NCBI GenBank assembly: GCA_028293405.1
Contig: JAQGOW010000347.1
Location: 1 to 11,903, forward strand
Source of the DNA: Verrucomicrobiales bacterium
GTDB taxonomy: Bacteria; Verrucomicrobiota; Verrucomicrobiia; Limisphaerales; Palsa-1400
Direction: 5' to 3'
DNA: 11,903 nt
Shown here in pieces: positions 1 to 9,104 of this stretch; position 1 is the first letter of the stretch; each line of letters starts with the position of its first letter. The notes under the pieces were generated by a model. The model was not told the DNA's origin. It made no database searches and saw nothing but the letters and a program-made list of their open reading frames with translations. The translations under genes and the position numbers were made by a program.

Positions 1-2151
<2,151 letters not shown>

Positions 2152-2182
2152 ACAATTTTGAAATTTAACAGATAACCAACAG

Positions 2183-3658
2183 ATGGGTAAACCCACAGGT
2201 TTCATCGAATATTTACGCGAACTGCCGTTAGACCGGGCAGCGCTCGAGCGCATTAATGACTGGAACGAGTTCCACCTTCACATGAAGGAGGACAAGATGC
2301 GCCAGCAGGCGGCTCGTTGTATGGATTGCGGCATTCCATTTTGCCATACCGGCACGCTCATCAGCGGCATGGCATCGGGTTGCCCTATCAATAACCTCAT
2401 TCCAGAATGGAACGATTTGGTTTATCGCGGGCTTTGGAAAGAAGCGCTCGAACGTCTTCATAAGACGAACAATTTTCCTGATTTCACCGGTCGTGTTTGC
2501 CCTGCGCCTTGCGAAGGTTCGTGCGTGCTGGGAATCAATTCGCCGCCGGTTACGATTAAAACGATTGAGGCGGCCATTGCTGATAGAGGTTGGGAAGAAG
2601 GCTGGATCAATCCGGAGCCGCCGCAGAAACGGACCGGCAAAAAAGTTGCGGTGATTGGTTCTGGTCCTGCCGGACTTTGCGCTGCGGCGCAGTTGAACAA
2701 AGCCGGTCATAATGTGACGGTTTTCGAACGAGACGATCGCCCCGGCGGCTTGCTCATGTATGGCATTCCTAACATGAAGCTCGATAAGCAACTGGTGTTG
2801 CGTCGTATCGATCAGATGGCGAAAGAAGGCATTCAATTCGTCAATAACACTGAGGTCGGGAAAAATTATCCGGCTGAAAAGCTTCGGAAAGAATTTGATG
2901 CGGTGGTGATTTGCACTGGCGCGACCAAAGGCCGGGACCTGCCGATCGAAGGCCGTCAGCTTGGCGGAATTCATTTTGCGATGGAATTTCTGCGCGGCAA
3001 CACCAAGAGCATTTTGGATAAGACCAAGAACGGCAACATATCCGCTTGCGGTAAGGATGTTGTGGTTATTGGCGGTGGTGACACTGGAACGGATTGCGTC
3101 GGCACTTCGTTGCGTCACGGCTGCAAGAGCCTGGTGCAGGTTGAAATTTTGCCACGTTCTCCGATGGAACGGGCGAAGGATAATCCGTGGCCCGAATGGC
3201 CGAAGGTTTATCGTCTCGATTACGGACAGGAAGAAGCCGCCGCAAAATTCGGAGCTGACCCGCGCGTCTATCTCACCACGGCGACAAAATTTGAAGGTGA
3301 CGAAAGCGGCCATGTCAAAGCAGTGCACACTGTCGAAGTGAAATGGGAAAAGACCGAAAAAGGATTTACACCAGTGCCAGTCGTGGGAACGGAAATGGTT
3401 CGTCCTGCGCAACTCGTATTGTTGGCGATGGGATTCCTCGGGCCTGAACAACCGTTGCTCGAACAACTCGGAGTCGAACGCGACGCGCGTTCGAATGCGA
3501 AAGCTGATTTCAATAAGTACACCACCAGCGTTGAAGGCGTGTTTGCTGCGGGCGATGCCCGTCGTGGACAAAGCCTGGTCGTTTGGGCGTTCAATGAAGG
3601 ACGCGGCGCGGCGCGTGAGTGTGATCGCTATTTAATGGGCTCGACGGATTTGCCGTAG
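2183..3658 (+). CDS. gltD: Glutamate synthase small subunit (NADPH, FAD, 4Fe-4S)
   Basis: Small subunit of glutamate synthase, passing electrons from NADPH through FAD and iron-sulfur clusters to the FMN of GltB. It has 491 residues, the usual length. Visible motifs in order: N-terminal cluster cysteines C46, C49, C54 (CMDCGIPFC) and C67; a second group C106, C110, C114 (CPAPCEGSC); FAD Rossmann motif [10 protein letters not shown] at 155-164; NAD(P)H Rossmann motif [10 protein letters not shown] at 293-302; and the C-terminal FAD contact [15 protein letters not shown]. All key residues are intact. The ATG at 2183 gives the family-typical start [10 protein letters not shown], but no good Shine-Dalgarno precedes it (AACAGATAACCAACAG). 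It follows gltB by 31 bases and is presumably cotranscribed with it. Confidence 0.96.
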   Translation: MGKPTGFIEYLRELPLDRAALERINDWNEFHLHMKEDKMRQQAARCMDCGIPFCHTGTLISGMASGCPINNLIPEWNDLVYRGLWKEALERLHKTNNFPDFTGRVCPAPCEGSCVLGINSPPVTIKTIEAAIADRGWEEGWINPEPPQKRTGKKVAVIGSGPAGLCAAAQLNKAGHNVTVFERDDRPGGLLMYGIPNMKLDKQLVLRRIDQMAKEGIQFVNNTEVGKNYPAEKLRKEFDAVVICTGATKGRDLPIEGRQLGGIHFAMEFLRGNTKSILDKTKNGNISACGKDVVVIGGGDTGTDCVGTSLRHGCKSLVQVEILPRSPMERAKDNPWPEWPKVYRLDYGQEEAAAKFGADPRVYLTTATKFEGDESGHVKAVHTVEVKWEKTEKGFTPVPVVGTEMVRPAQLVLLAMGFLGPEQPLLEQLGVERDARSNAKADFNKYTTSVEGVFAAGDARRGQSLVVWAFNEGRGAARECDRYLMGSTDLP

Positions 3659-3679
3659 TCAAGCAGACTGCGACAAACC

Positions 3680-4456
3680 ATGAGAACCCAACGCTCTGGC
3701 GCACGGTCCGGCTTTACGCTTATCGAACTACTGGTGGTTATTGCCATCATCGCGATTCTCGCGAGCATGCTTTTGCCTGCTCTCGGCAAAGCCAAGGAAA
3801 GCGCATTTCGTACTTCGTGCCGCAACAATCTCAAACAACTCGGCCTTGGCGCAGTTTTGTTTTCGCAGGATTATACGAATCTCCTGACAGGCTGCACCAA
3901 CTACAACGATGACAGTTTGAATTGGCTATACGTGTTGAACTATGTGCCGAGCAAACGGAGCTTTGTTTGTCCCAGCACGCAAAATTTTATTCGGGGCAAT
4001 CTCAATACTTTCAATGATCCGTGGTCGGGCAACAAAGGATTAATCGACCTGCAAGATATGGCCGCAGGCGGTTCCAGGGCTTACTTGCCGGGGCATAGCT
4101 ACGAGAATTTCGGTTGGTACTACATTCGGATCAACGGCGGTTTTCCAAATCCGCCGTTTGTAAAAACCGATCAATCCATTGCCAGTCACGTCCATGTGAA
4201 CACCGCCTTTGGGTTCCAAGGAGTTAAGGCCGGACCGTCCCGCACGCTGCTGCAGGTTGACGCTGATGACGACAACGCCCCTGGGGCAGGTCCACCCTAT
4301 AACGATTACCCGGACTCGGTTAATAACCATCACAACAAATTCGGCGCGAACATGAATTTTGCTGATGGACACGCCGAATGGATTCAACAGCGCGACTATT
4401 TGAAAGTGTACGAGCTTTCTGAAGACCATAATCGCGATACCGCAGCCAAGTTCTAA
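3680..4456 (+). CDS. Prepilin-type N-terminal cleavage/methylation domain protein (pseudopilin-like)
   Basis: 258-residue protein with a classic type IV pilin/type II secretion leader: short basic N-terminus ([11 protein letters not shown]), then [20 protein letters not shown]. Cleavage by prepilin peptidase is expected between G11 and F12, with the conserved Glu+5 at E16. The rest is an exported globular domain. Near the C-terminus, [14 protein letters not shown] resembles the H-x9-DG motif of the large planctomycete/verrucomicrobial pseudopilin family, but with ten residues between His and Asp. Such proteins are numerous in these phyla and their exact role is not known; secretion pseudopilin or surface protein are both possible. 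The gene starts 21 bases after gltD with no clear ribosome site (GACTGCGACAAACC). Its TAA overlaps the ATG of the next gene (TAATG), suggesting translational coupling. Confidence 0.9.
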   Translation: MRTQRSGARSGFTLIELLVVIAIIAILASMLLPALGKAKESAFRTSCRNNLKQLGLGAVLFSQDYTNLLTGCTNYNDDSLNWLYVLNYVPSKRSFVCPSTQNFIRGNLNTFNDPWSGNKGLIDLQDMAAGGSRAYLPGHSYENFGWYYIRINGGFPNPPFVKTDQSIASHVHVNTAFGFQGVKAGPSRTLLQVDADDDNAPGAGPPYNDYPDSVNNHHNKFGANMNFADGHAEWIQQRDYLKVYELSEDHNRDTAAKF

Positions 4457-4818
4457 TGCGCGCCTTATTTGTTGTTCTCATTTGTTTCGTAACCGCATTC
4501 GGTTGCAAAAAAGAAGATGCGCCGCAAGGTGAGTTGTTGAACTCCAATGCAAACGGGTTTGTGTGTCGGCAGTGCAATACAAAGTTTTTTACCTCGCGGT
4601 CGGTGTATGCGAACCACTGTCCATCATGCAAAAGTGCGGAGGTTGCGCAGGTAATCGGTTTTTTCTGTGATAAAGACCAGCACGTCACGTTGACGCCGAA
4701 GGCAAAGTCAGTGTTGTGCGAGAAGTGCAACCAACTGATCGGGCAGGTTCGGTTGCCCAGTGCTGCGCAACTCACTGCGTGGGGTGCAGTGAAAAAGAGC
4801 GAAGATGACGTGAAGTAG
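4456..4818 (+). CDS. Predicted small lipoprotein with zinc-ribbon-like cysteine pairs
   Basis: 120 residues, family not recognised. The N-terminus is a short hydrophobic signal ([17 protein letters not shown]) with a lipobox-like TAFGC, so lipidation is predicted at C17 followed by a charged KKED stretch. The mature part has cysteine pairs typical of zinc ribbons: C37-x2-C40 with C55-x2-C58, then C71 with H76 and C88-x2-C91. This fits two small metal-binding knuckles, the second less regular. Zinc ribbons on an exported lipoprotein are unusual, since most act in the cytoplasm; metal binding is inferred from spacing only. The ATG overlaps the upstream stop codon (TAATG), so it is almost certainly expressed with the pilin-like gene. 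The Ser/Thr kinase follows 49 bases later. Alternative: a cytoplasmic protein with a hydrophobic N-terminus. Confidence 0.8.
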   Translation: MRALFVVLICFVTAFGCKKEDAPQGELLNSNANGFVCRQCNTKFFTSRSVYANHCPSCKSAEVAQVIGFFCDKDQHVTLTPKAKSVLCEKCNQLIGQVRLPSAAQLTAWGAVKKSEDDVK

Positions 4819-4867
4819 CTTGGTCTGCGCTTGTCAGGACGGCCATTTCGCAGAACACTGGAGTGGC

Positions 4868-7048
4868 ATGCCAAACACACCGGAAGACGAGGCCCCTTCG
4901 CAGTTGGCGCCCGGGTTTTTGGTTGGCGGCGGGCGCTACGCCTTAATTAAACAAATCGCTGAAGGCGGCATGGGAACAGTTTGGGTTGCGCAGGACGAGC
5001 GGCTTAATGAAAAAGTCGCGTTAAAATTTCTTTCAGCAGCATTTCGCGACGACGCGACCGCACTCGCCAGCCTCCGCAAGGAAACGCAAAAAAGCCGCAA
5101 GCTCACCCATCCGAATATCATCCGCATTCACGACCTCTACGAAGCCCCCAGTGAGTTGGCGTTTATCTCGATGGAATACGTCGATGGCACTGATCTTTTT
5201 CGACTGAAAGCTCAGCAGCCGAAATGCATTTTTACGTGGGATTTTCTCAAACCGATCGTGAAGCAACTCTGCGATGCGCTCGACTACGCGCATGGCGAGG
5301 ACGTGATTCATCGCGATTTGAAACCGTCGAACATGATGCTCGATTCGAAGGGGCGGTTGAAGCTGGCGGATTTCGGTTTGGCGGCGATTACGCGGGAACC
5401 TTATTCTGCCGCGCATCCGGAAGGCTATTGGGCAGGGGGCACGATTAATTACATGAGCCCGCAACAACTCGCGGGTTACGCCGCCGGAGTTTCGGATGAT
5501 ATCTACGCGCTCGGCGCGACGCTCTACGAGCTCCTCACGAGTCGCACGCCTTTTTATGTCGGCGATATCGCCGAGCAGGCGCGAACTTTAGCCCCGGCGC
5601 CGATTACCGATCGGCTTGAAGAGTTCGAAATCAAAAACGAAATTCCGCGTGACGTGCGCGCATTGGTGATGGCGTGTCTGGCGAAGGAGCCGGAGAAGCG
5701 TCCGGACTCAGCTCGTGCGGTGGCGGAGTGGATCGGCTTGAGTGCAACGACGCCTCCGCAGCAGGTCCCACAATCCGTTGCCGCTGCGCCGGTTGTTCCA
5801 GAGTCAATCGTTGTTGAACCCGCAGCGGTTGAACCAGTCGCTGGTGGCGAACCTGCCGCCCCCCGTCTGCAACGCGCTCCTTTCATTACACTCATGGTCG
5901 GCGCGATTGCGGTGATGATTGCGCTCGGCTGGTTCATTTTCAAATCCGTCGACAACACGTCGTCGTCCGCCCACCCCGGTGCCGAGGTTAAACCGTTTCG
6001 CGCGCTCGACACGTCGTTCAATCCTGGCACCGGAGCGAACGTTGAGGTGCGTGCGCTGGCGGTGCAGAAGGACGGCAAAGTTCTTGTCGGCGGTCGATTC
6101 ACAATGTTCAACGACGAGCGGCATGTCGGGTTCGTGCGGCTCAATCGCGACGGCACAATCGACGGCAAAAACGTGGTGCAAACCGACGGCGTTGTGTGGG
6201 CGCTGGCGGTGCAACCAGATCAGAAAATTTTGCTCGCTGGTGATTTCAGCACCGTCAATGGCGACAAACATCAAACGATTGTGCGGCTCAATCAGGACCT
6301 CACGATTGACGACACCTTTGATTGCCAGAGCACCAGGAAGCCCGAGATTCGCGTTATTCTGCCGGTGAATGATAAAATTTTCGTAGGGGGCCCGCCAATG
6401 GTTTTTCACGATGTTAAGTTCGAGCGTTTTGCGCAACTGGACATGACCGGCAATCCAATCGAAACGAGCCTGCGCGCAAATGGGAATGTTTGGGCGCTTG
6501 TGATGCAGACAAACGGTCAGTTGGTGGTCGGCGGAGAATTCAACCATGCTGCGAACGTAAAACGGTCGCATCTGTTGCGTTTGAATTCCGATGGCCAGGC
6601 CGACAATGATTTTGCGCCGAATCCGAATCAACGCGTGTTCGCAGTGGCGTTGCAGCCTGACCAAAAAATTGTCGTGGCAGGTTCGTTCGATCGCATTGCC
6701 GGCACACAGATGAAGGGCATCGCGCGCCTTAATTCTGAAGGCTCAATCGACAGCACTTTCAATCCGGGTTTGGGTGCTGACAGCAGTGTGCAATCATTGG
6801 CATTGCAGGCCGATGGAAAAGTTCTGATCGGCGGAACGTTTCACGAAGTGGATGGACTTCCACGTGGTTGTCTCGCGCGCTTAAATGCCGATGGAACGGT
6901 TGACCGTTCTTTTGCGGTCAACGGAATTTACGTTGTGGTGCGCGCGCTCGCTGTGTCGCCCGACGGAGGCATCTTCGTTGGTGGTGGTTTTACGAACATC
7001 GATGGCGTTGAACGCCGCAACATCGCTAAGCTCAAACCTAAGCCTTAA
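4868..7048 (+). CDS. Transmembrane Ser/Thr protein kinase with C-terminal seven-repeat (delta-60-type) propeller domain
   Basis: Receptor-like Hanks-type kinase of 726 residues. Catalytic domain about 24-290: glycine loop AEGGMG (31-36, first Gly replaced by Ala), ATP lysine K53 (VALKFL), helix-C Glu E72, catalytic loop HRDLKPSN (148-155), DFG 168-170, and SPQ in the APE position (197-199). All catalytic residues are present, so activity is expected. A Pro/Ala/Val-rich linker (about 294-334) leads to one membrane span (338-361). The extracytoplasmic part (about 380-726) holds seven repeats of about 50 residues, each with a (V/I)(L/V)(V/I)(G/A)G-x-F core and most ending R-L-N-x-D-G-x-I/V-D. 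These resemble delta-60 repeats, and seven copies suggest a beta-propeller sensor. The start chosen is the ATG at 4868, preceded by GGAG at 4860-4863. An in-frame TTG at 4820 would add 16 residues (MVCACQDGHF...) unlike a kinase N-terminus. Probably cotranscribed with the pilin-like and lipoprotein genes. Confidence 0.92.
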   Translation: MPNTPEDEAPSQLAPGFLVGGGRYALIKQIAEGGMGTVWVAQDERLNEKVALKFLSAAFRDDATALASLRKETQKSRKLTHPNIIRIHDLYEAPSELAFISMEYVDGTDLFRLKAQQPKCIFTWDFLKPIVKQLCDALDYAHGEDVIHRDLKPSNMMLDSKGRLKLADFGLAAITREPYSAAHPEGYWAGGTINYMSPQQLAGYAAGVSDDIYALGATLYELLTSRTPFYVGDIAEQARTLAPAPITDRLEEFEIKNEIPRDVRALVMACLAKEPEKRPDSARAVAEWIGLSATTPPQQVPQSVAAAPVVPESIVVEPAAVEPVAGGEPAAPRLQRAPFITLMVGAIAVMIALGWFIFKSVDNTSSSAHPGAEVKPFRALDTSFNPGTGANVEVRALAVQKDGKVLVGGRFTMFNDERHVGFVRLNRDGTIDGKNVVQTDGVVWALAVQPDQKILLAGDFSTVNGDKHQTIVRLNQDLTIDDTFDCQSTRKPEIRVILPVNDKIFVGGPPMVFHDVKFERFAQLDMTGNPIETSLRANGNVWALVMQTNGQLVVGGEFNHAANVKRSHLLRLNSDGQADNDFAPNPNQRVFAVALQPDQKIVVAGSFDRIAGTQMKGIARLNSEGSIDSTFNPGLGADSSVQSLALQADGKVLIGGTFHEVDGLPRGCLARLNADGTVDRSFAVNGIYVVVRALAVSPDGGIFVGGGFTNIDGVERRNIAKLKPKP

Positions 7049-7141
7049 AGAAAATTTCGGGCCAGAGCCTCACAACTTTTTGGGGGAATACCTCGATGGA
7101 CACAGCCCCTCTTCATGAATGAGCTTGAGGTGTAGGTAAAA

Positions 7142-7225
7142 GGGAGAACAGATAAAGGGAACGGGTTTAAGGGATTCGGGATTAGGGGCCCAAGGGATTA
7201 AGGATTTAGGGATGGGCTAAACGGG
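7142..7225 (+). repeat. G-run-rich, telomere-like degenerate repeat tract with G-quadruplex motif
   Basis: Ten runs of three or four G occur in 84 bases (7142, 7157, 7163, 7171, 7178, 7185, 7194, 7209, 7214, 7223), separated mostly by A/T-rich spacers. GGGATT occurs exactly at 7171, 7178 and 7194, with a GGATT variant at 7202. The stretch 7163-7188 reads G3-TTTAA-G3-ATTC-G3-ATTA-G4, which satisfies the standard four-run G-quadruplex pattern with loops of 5, 4 and 4. There is no coding potential. It sits between the kinase gene and the stem-loop upstream of aroB. Whether it folds or is a slipped-strand expansion is not shown by sequence alone. Confidence 0.65.
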
Positions 7226-7230
7226 AATTG

Positions 7231-7300
7231 CGCTCTCAGATAGTTGCCGACGGGTCTTGAAAGAGGCTAACTGGGTATCGGCCAATCTGAGAGCGTTTTT
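7231..7300 (+). terminator. Multi-helix stem-loop followed by T5: intrinsic terminator or small structured RNA
   Basis: A perfect 11-bp outer stem pairs CGCTCTCAGAT (7231-7241) with ATCTGAGAGCG (7285-7295), directly followed by TTTTT (7296-7300). Inside it, GCCGA (7246-7250) pairs with TCGGC (7278-7282). GUCUU (7254-7258) pairs with GAGGC (7263-7267), including two G-U pairs, closing a GAAA tetraloop. The T tract is only on the plus-strand side, so it would act on plus-strand transcripts. The simplest reading is the terminator of the upstream pilin-lipoprotein-kinase unit, placed just before the aroB promoter. The 43-nt internal region is far larger than a usual terminator loop, so a separate small RNA or a leader element is an alternative. 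Confidence 0.6.
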
Positions 7301-7319
7301 CTGTACGTAGCAAACACGC

Positions 7320-7349
7320 TTGTCGCTCTCGAAGGCAACTGTTTAGAAT
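7320..7349 (+). promoter_or_regulatory. Predicted sigma70-like promoter of aroB, placed for a leaderless transcript
   Basis: TTGTCG (7320-7325, 4 of 6 matches to TTGACA) and TAGAAT (7344-7349, 5 of 6 to TATAAT) are separated by 18 bases. Transcription starting about 7 bases after the -10 box would begin at or next to the GTG start codon of aroB (7355). This agrees with the absence of any Shine-Dalgarno there (AGAATCCTCC precedes GTG). The -35 box overlaps a further copy of CGCTCTC (7324-7330), the half-site of the upstream stem. Confidence 0.5.
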
Positions 7350-7354
7350 CCTCC

Positions 7355-8440
7355 GTGCAAAAGGTCAAAGTTGATTTGGACGTGCGGAGTTATTCGATCG
7401 AGATCGGCGGCAAGCTTATTCCCACACTCGGTAAACGTTGCGTCGATCTGGGCCTTGGCCGACGTTGTGCGATTATCACTGATCGAATCGTTGGGCGGCT
7501 ATACGCGAAAACCGCCGTCGCTTCGCTCACGAAAGCCGGATTTGAAGTTCACGTCATCACTGTTGACAACGGCGAACAGGCGAAGAGTCTCAAGGTCGTC
7601 GCTAAATGTTACGACGAACTCGCAAGTCATCGACTCGAACGCAGATCGTTCATTGTTGCGCTCGGCGGGGGTGTTGTGGGTGACCTCGCTGGTTTTGTGG
7701 CTGCGACGTATCTCCGTGGGATTCCGTTTGTCCAGGTGCCGACAACGTTGCTCTCGCAGGTTGATAGTTCGGTCGGCGGTAAGACCGGTGTAAATCTAAA
7801 AGCCGGCAAAAACCTCGTGGGCGCATTTTATCAACCGCGCCTTGTGTTGTGTGATTTGGACACCTTGCGAAACTTGCCGTCGCGCGAGTATCGCGCTGGT
7901 TTGGCTGAAGTCATCAAATACGGAATCATTTACGACGCGAGCTTGTTTGCACGCATCGAACGCGATTTGCCGAAATTGTTGAAGAAAGATCCGCGTACGC
8001 TCGCGGAGGTTGTCGCGCGTTGTTGTGAGATTAAAGCAGACGTGGTCGGCCAGGATGAAACCGAGAGCGGATTGCGTGCGATTTTAAATTTTGGTCACAC
8101 GATTGGCCACGCTATCGAGGCAATCTCCGGATACGGTACGTACCTGCATGGCGAGGCGATCTCAATCGGGCAGGTGGCGGCTGCGAAAATCTCTGCTGAA
8201 CAATTTGAATTACCCGAACCAGACGTGGCGCGTATCGCAGATTTGTTCAAACGTGCCGGGTTGCCTACCAAGATCAATCTTTCACCTGCCCAACGCGCCA
8301 AGCTATTCGCTGCAATGAAGGTGGATAAAAAGGTCAGCGCTGGCGAAGTTAAGTTTGTTCTCGCACGCAAAATTGGTGCGGTAGAATTTGGGCAAAAGGT
8401 CACGACCGAAACAATCAACCGCTCGATAGAGGCGAAGTAA
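7355..8440 (+). CDS. aroB: 3-dehydroquinate synthase
   Basis: Second enzyme of the shikimate pathway: converts DAHP to 3-dehydroquinate using NAD+ and a divalent metal (usually zinc) in the cytoplasm. 361 residues, normal for AroB. Motifs: DNGEQAKSLK at 71-80; NAD-binding GGGVVGDLAGF at 104-114; PTTLLSQVDSSVGGKTGVN at 129-147; LAEVIKYG at 183-190 (metal-ligand Glu E185); NFGHTIGHAIE at 245-255 and LHGEA at 264-268, carrying the metal-binding histidines. The start is GTG at 7355; the resulting MQKVKVDLDVRSYSIEIG aligns with the usual AroB N-terminus and no ATG lies nearby. No Shine-Dalgarno is present; a promoter abuts the start codon. It heads a unit with the unknown gene at 8442 and trpG/pabA. 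Confidence 0.96.
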   Translation: MQKVKVDLDVRSYSIEIGGKLIPTLGKRCVDLGLGRRCAIITDRIVGRLYAKTAVASLTKAGFEVHVITVDNGEQAKSLKVVAKCYDELASHRLERRSFIVALGGGVVGDLAGFVAATYLRGIPFVQVPTTLLSQVDSSVGGKTGVNLKAGKNLVGAFYQPRLVLCDLDTLRNLPSREYRAGLAEVIKYGIIYDASLFARIERDLPKLLKKDPRTLAEVVARCCEIKADVVGQDETESGLRAILNFGHTIGHAIEAISGYGTYLHGEAISIGQVAAAKISAEQFELPEPDVARIADLFKRAGLPTKINLSPAQRAKLFAAMKVDKKVSAGEVKFVLARKIGAVEFGQKVTTETINRSIEAK

Positions 8441-8441
8441 C

Positions 8442-9074
8442 ATGGCTGCCGTCAACCAGGACATCGTGCGTGAGTTTTTCGAGATGCACGGCTTCCTTGT
8501 CCGGCAGGATCGCAAATATGTGCTACGGGGAAAAACGGAAGACGACGGCATCGATTTTCTGGTTTGGAATCCAAAGAAACGCGAGGGCACGCGTGACCTT
8601 CCATTTGTTTTGGCGTCCGAAGACATGGATGGCGTCGAGCGCGCTTTGGTTGTGGTGCGCGGGTGGCACACGGAAGTGTTCAGCGCGGCTGTGCTGGAGA
8701 ATTCGCCCGAAATATTTCGGTTCGTCACGCCGGCACTTTTGAAACAGGCACTGCAGTCGTTTGGACTGGAGTCGGAACCGATGAAAATTTTGGTCGTTCC
8801 GGCGTTACCAAGCGGTGCGGAGGCGAAAGAGGAAGCCATCAAGATGCTTCGCGAAAAAGGCATCAACGCGGTGATTCCATTTCGAACAATTCTGGCCAAT
8901 TTGATTGCGCGAATTGAGACGAACCGGAACTACGACAAGTCAGATGTGCTGCAGGTCATTCGTGTGTTGAAGAATTACAAACTTTTCAAGGAGCCACAGC
9001 TCGAGCTGTTTAAGGCGACGAAAACGCGGCGCAAAAACAAGGGGACCGCCGAGTCGGAAACCAACTTGGAATAA
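8442..9074 (+). CDS. Conserved-looking hypothetical protein between aroB and trpG/pabA
   Basis: 210 residues, not recognised. The ATG lies one base after the aroB stop codon, so it is almost certainly cotranslated with aroB. No signal peptide or membrane span is visible, so it is probably cytoplasmic. An N-terminal helix (NQDIVREFFEMHGFLV) is followed by strand-like segments: KYVLRG, DDGIDFLVWN (35-43) and RALVVVRGWHTEVF (67-80). Then come an alternating helix/strand region, with the strand MKILVVPALP (114-123) and helix EEAIKMLREKGINAVIPF, and a Lys/Arg-rich tail (KATKTRRKNK). The order helix, strand with Asp, strand with VxVRGW is reminiscent of restriction-endonuclease-like (PD-D/ExK) folds. 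The usual E-x-K position reads V-V-R, so if the fold is right the protein may not be a nuclease. This is low-confidence inference. The neighbours suggest only coexpression with aromatic biosynthesis. Confidence 0.85.
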   Translation: MAAVNQDIVREFFEMHGFLVRQDRKYVLRGKTEDDGIDFLVWNPKKREGTRDLPFVLASEDMDGVERALVVVRGWHTEVFSAAVLENSPEIFRFVTPALLKQALQSFGLESEPMKILVVPALPSGAEAKEEAIKMLREKGINAVIPFRTILANLIARIETNRNYDKSDVLQVIRVLKNYKLFKEPQLELFKATKTRRKNKGTAESETNLE

Positions 9075-9104
9075 TTGCGAAAACCATTAGGCTTACCGGA
9101 GCGC

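Noticed and set aside
2228..3571. Long antisense open frame (447 codons) opposite gltD
   Set aside because: It lies wholly within a clearly functional gltD, and its translation is rich in Arg, His, Asn and Phe without any domain-like pattern. It is best explained as a codon-bias shadow.
4820..4867. TTG at 4820 as the kinase start
   Set aside because: The added residues (MVCACQDGHFAEHWSG) look non-coding, and the ATG at 4868 has a GGAG just upstream.
5804..6664. Antisense open frame of 286 codons opposite the kinase linker and propeller
   Set aside because: The sense frame shows seven regular repeats; the antisense repeats are their mirror, giving His/Arg-rich pseudo-repeats.
7090..7125. Imperfect dyad around TTCATGAA after the kinase gene
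   Set aside because: Short and imperfect, with no T tract; the stronger stem at 7231-7300 explains termination better.
7142..7225. CRISPR array or true tandem repeat with fixed unit
   Set aside because: Units vary in length and sequence, and there is no repeat-spacer regularity; only the G-run pattern recurs.
9075..9104. TTG at 9075 as the trpG start
   Set aside because: The family begins directly at [11 protein letters not shown], encoded from the ATG at 9105 with a GGAG before it.
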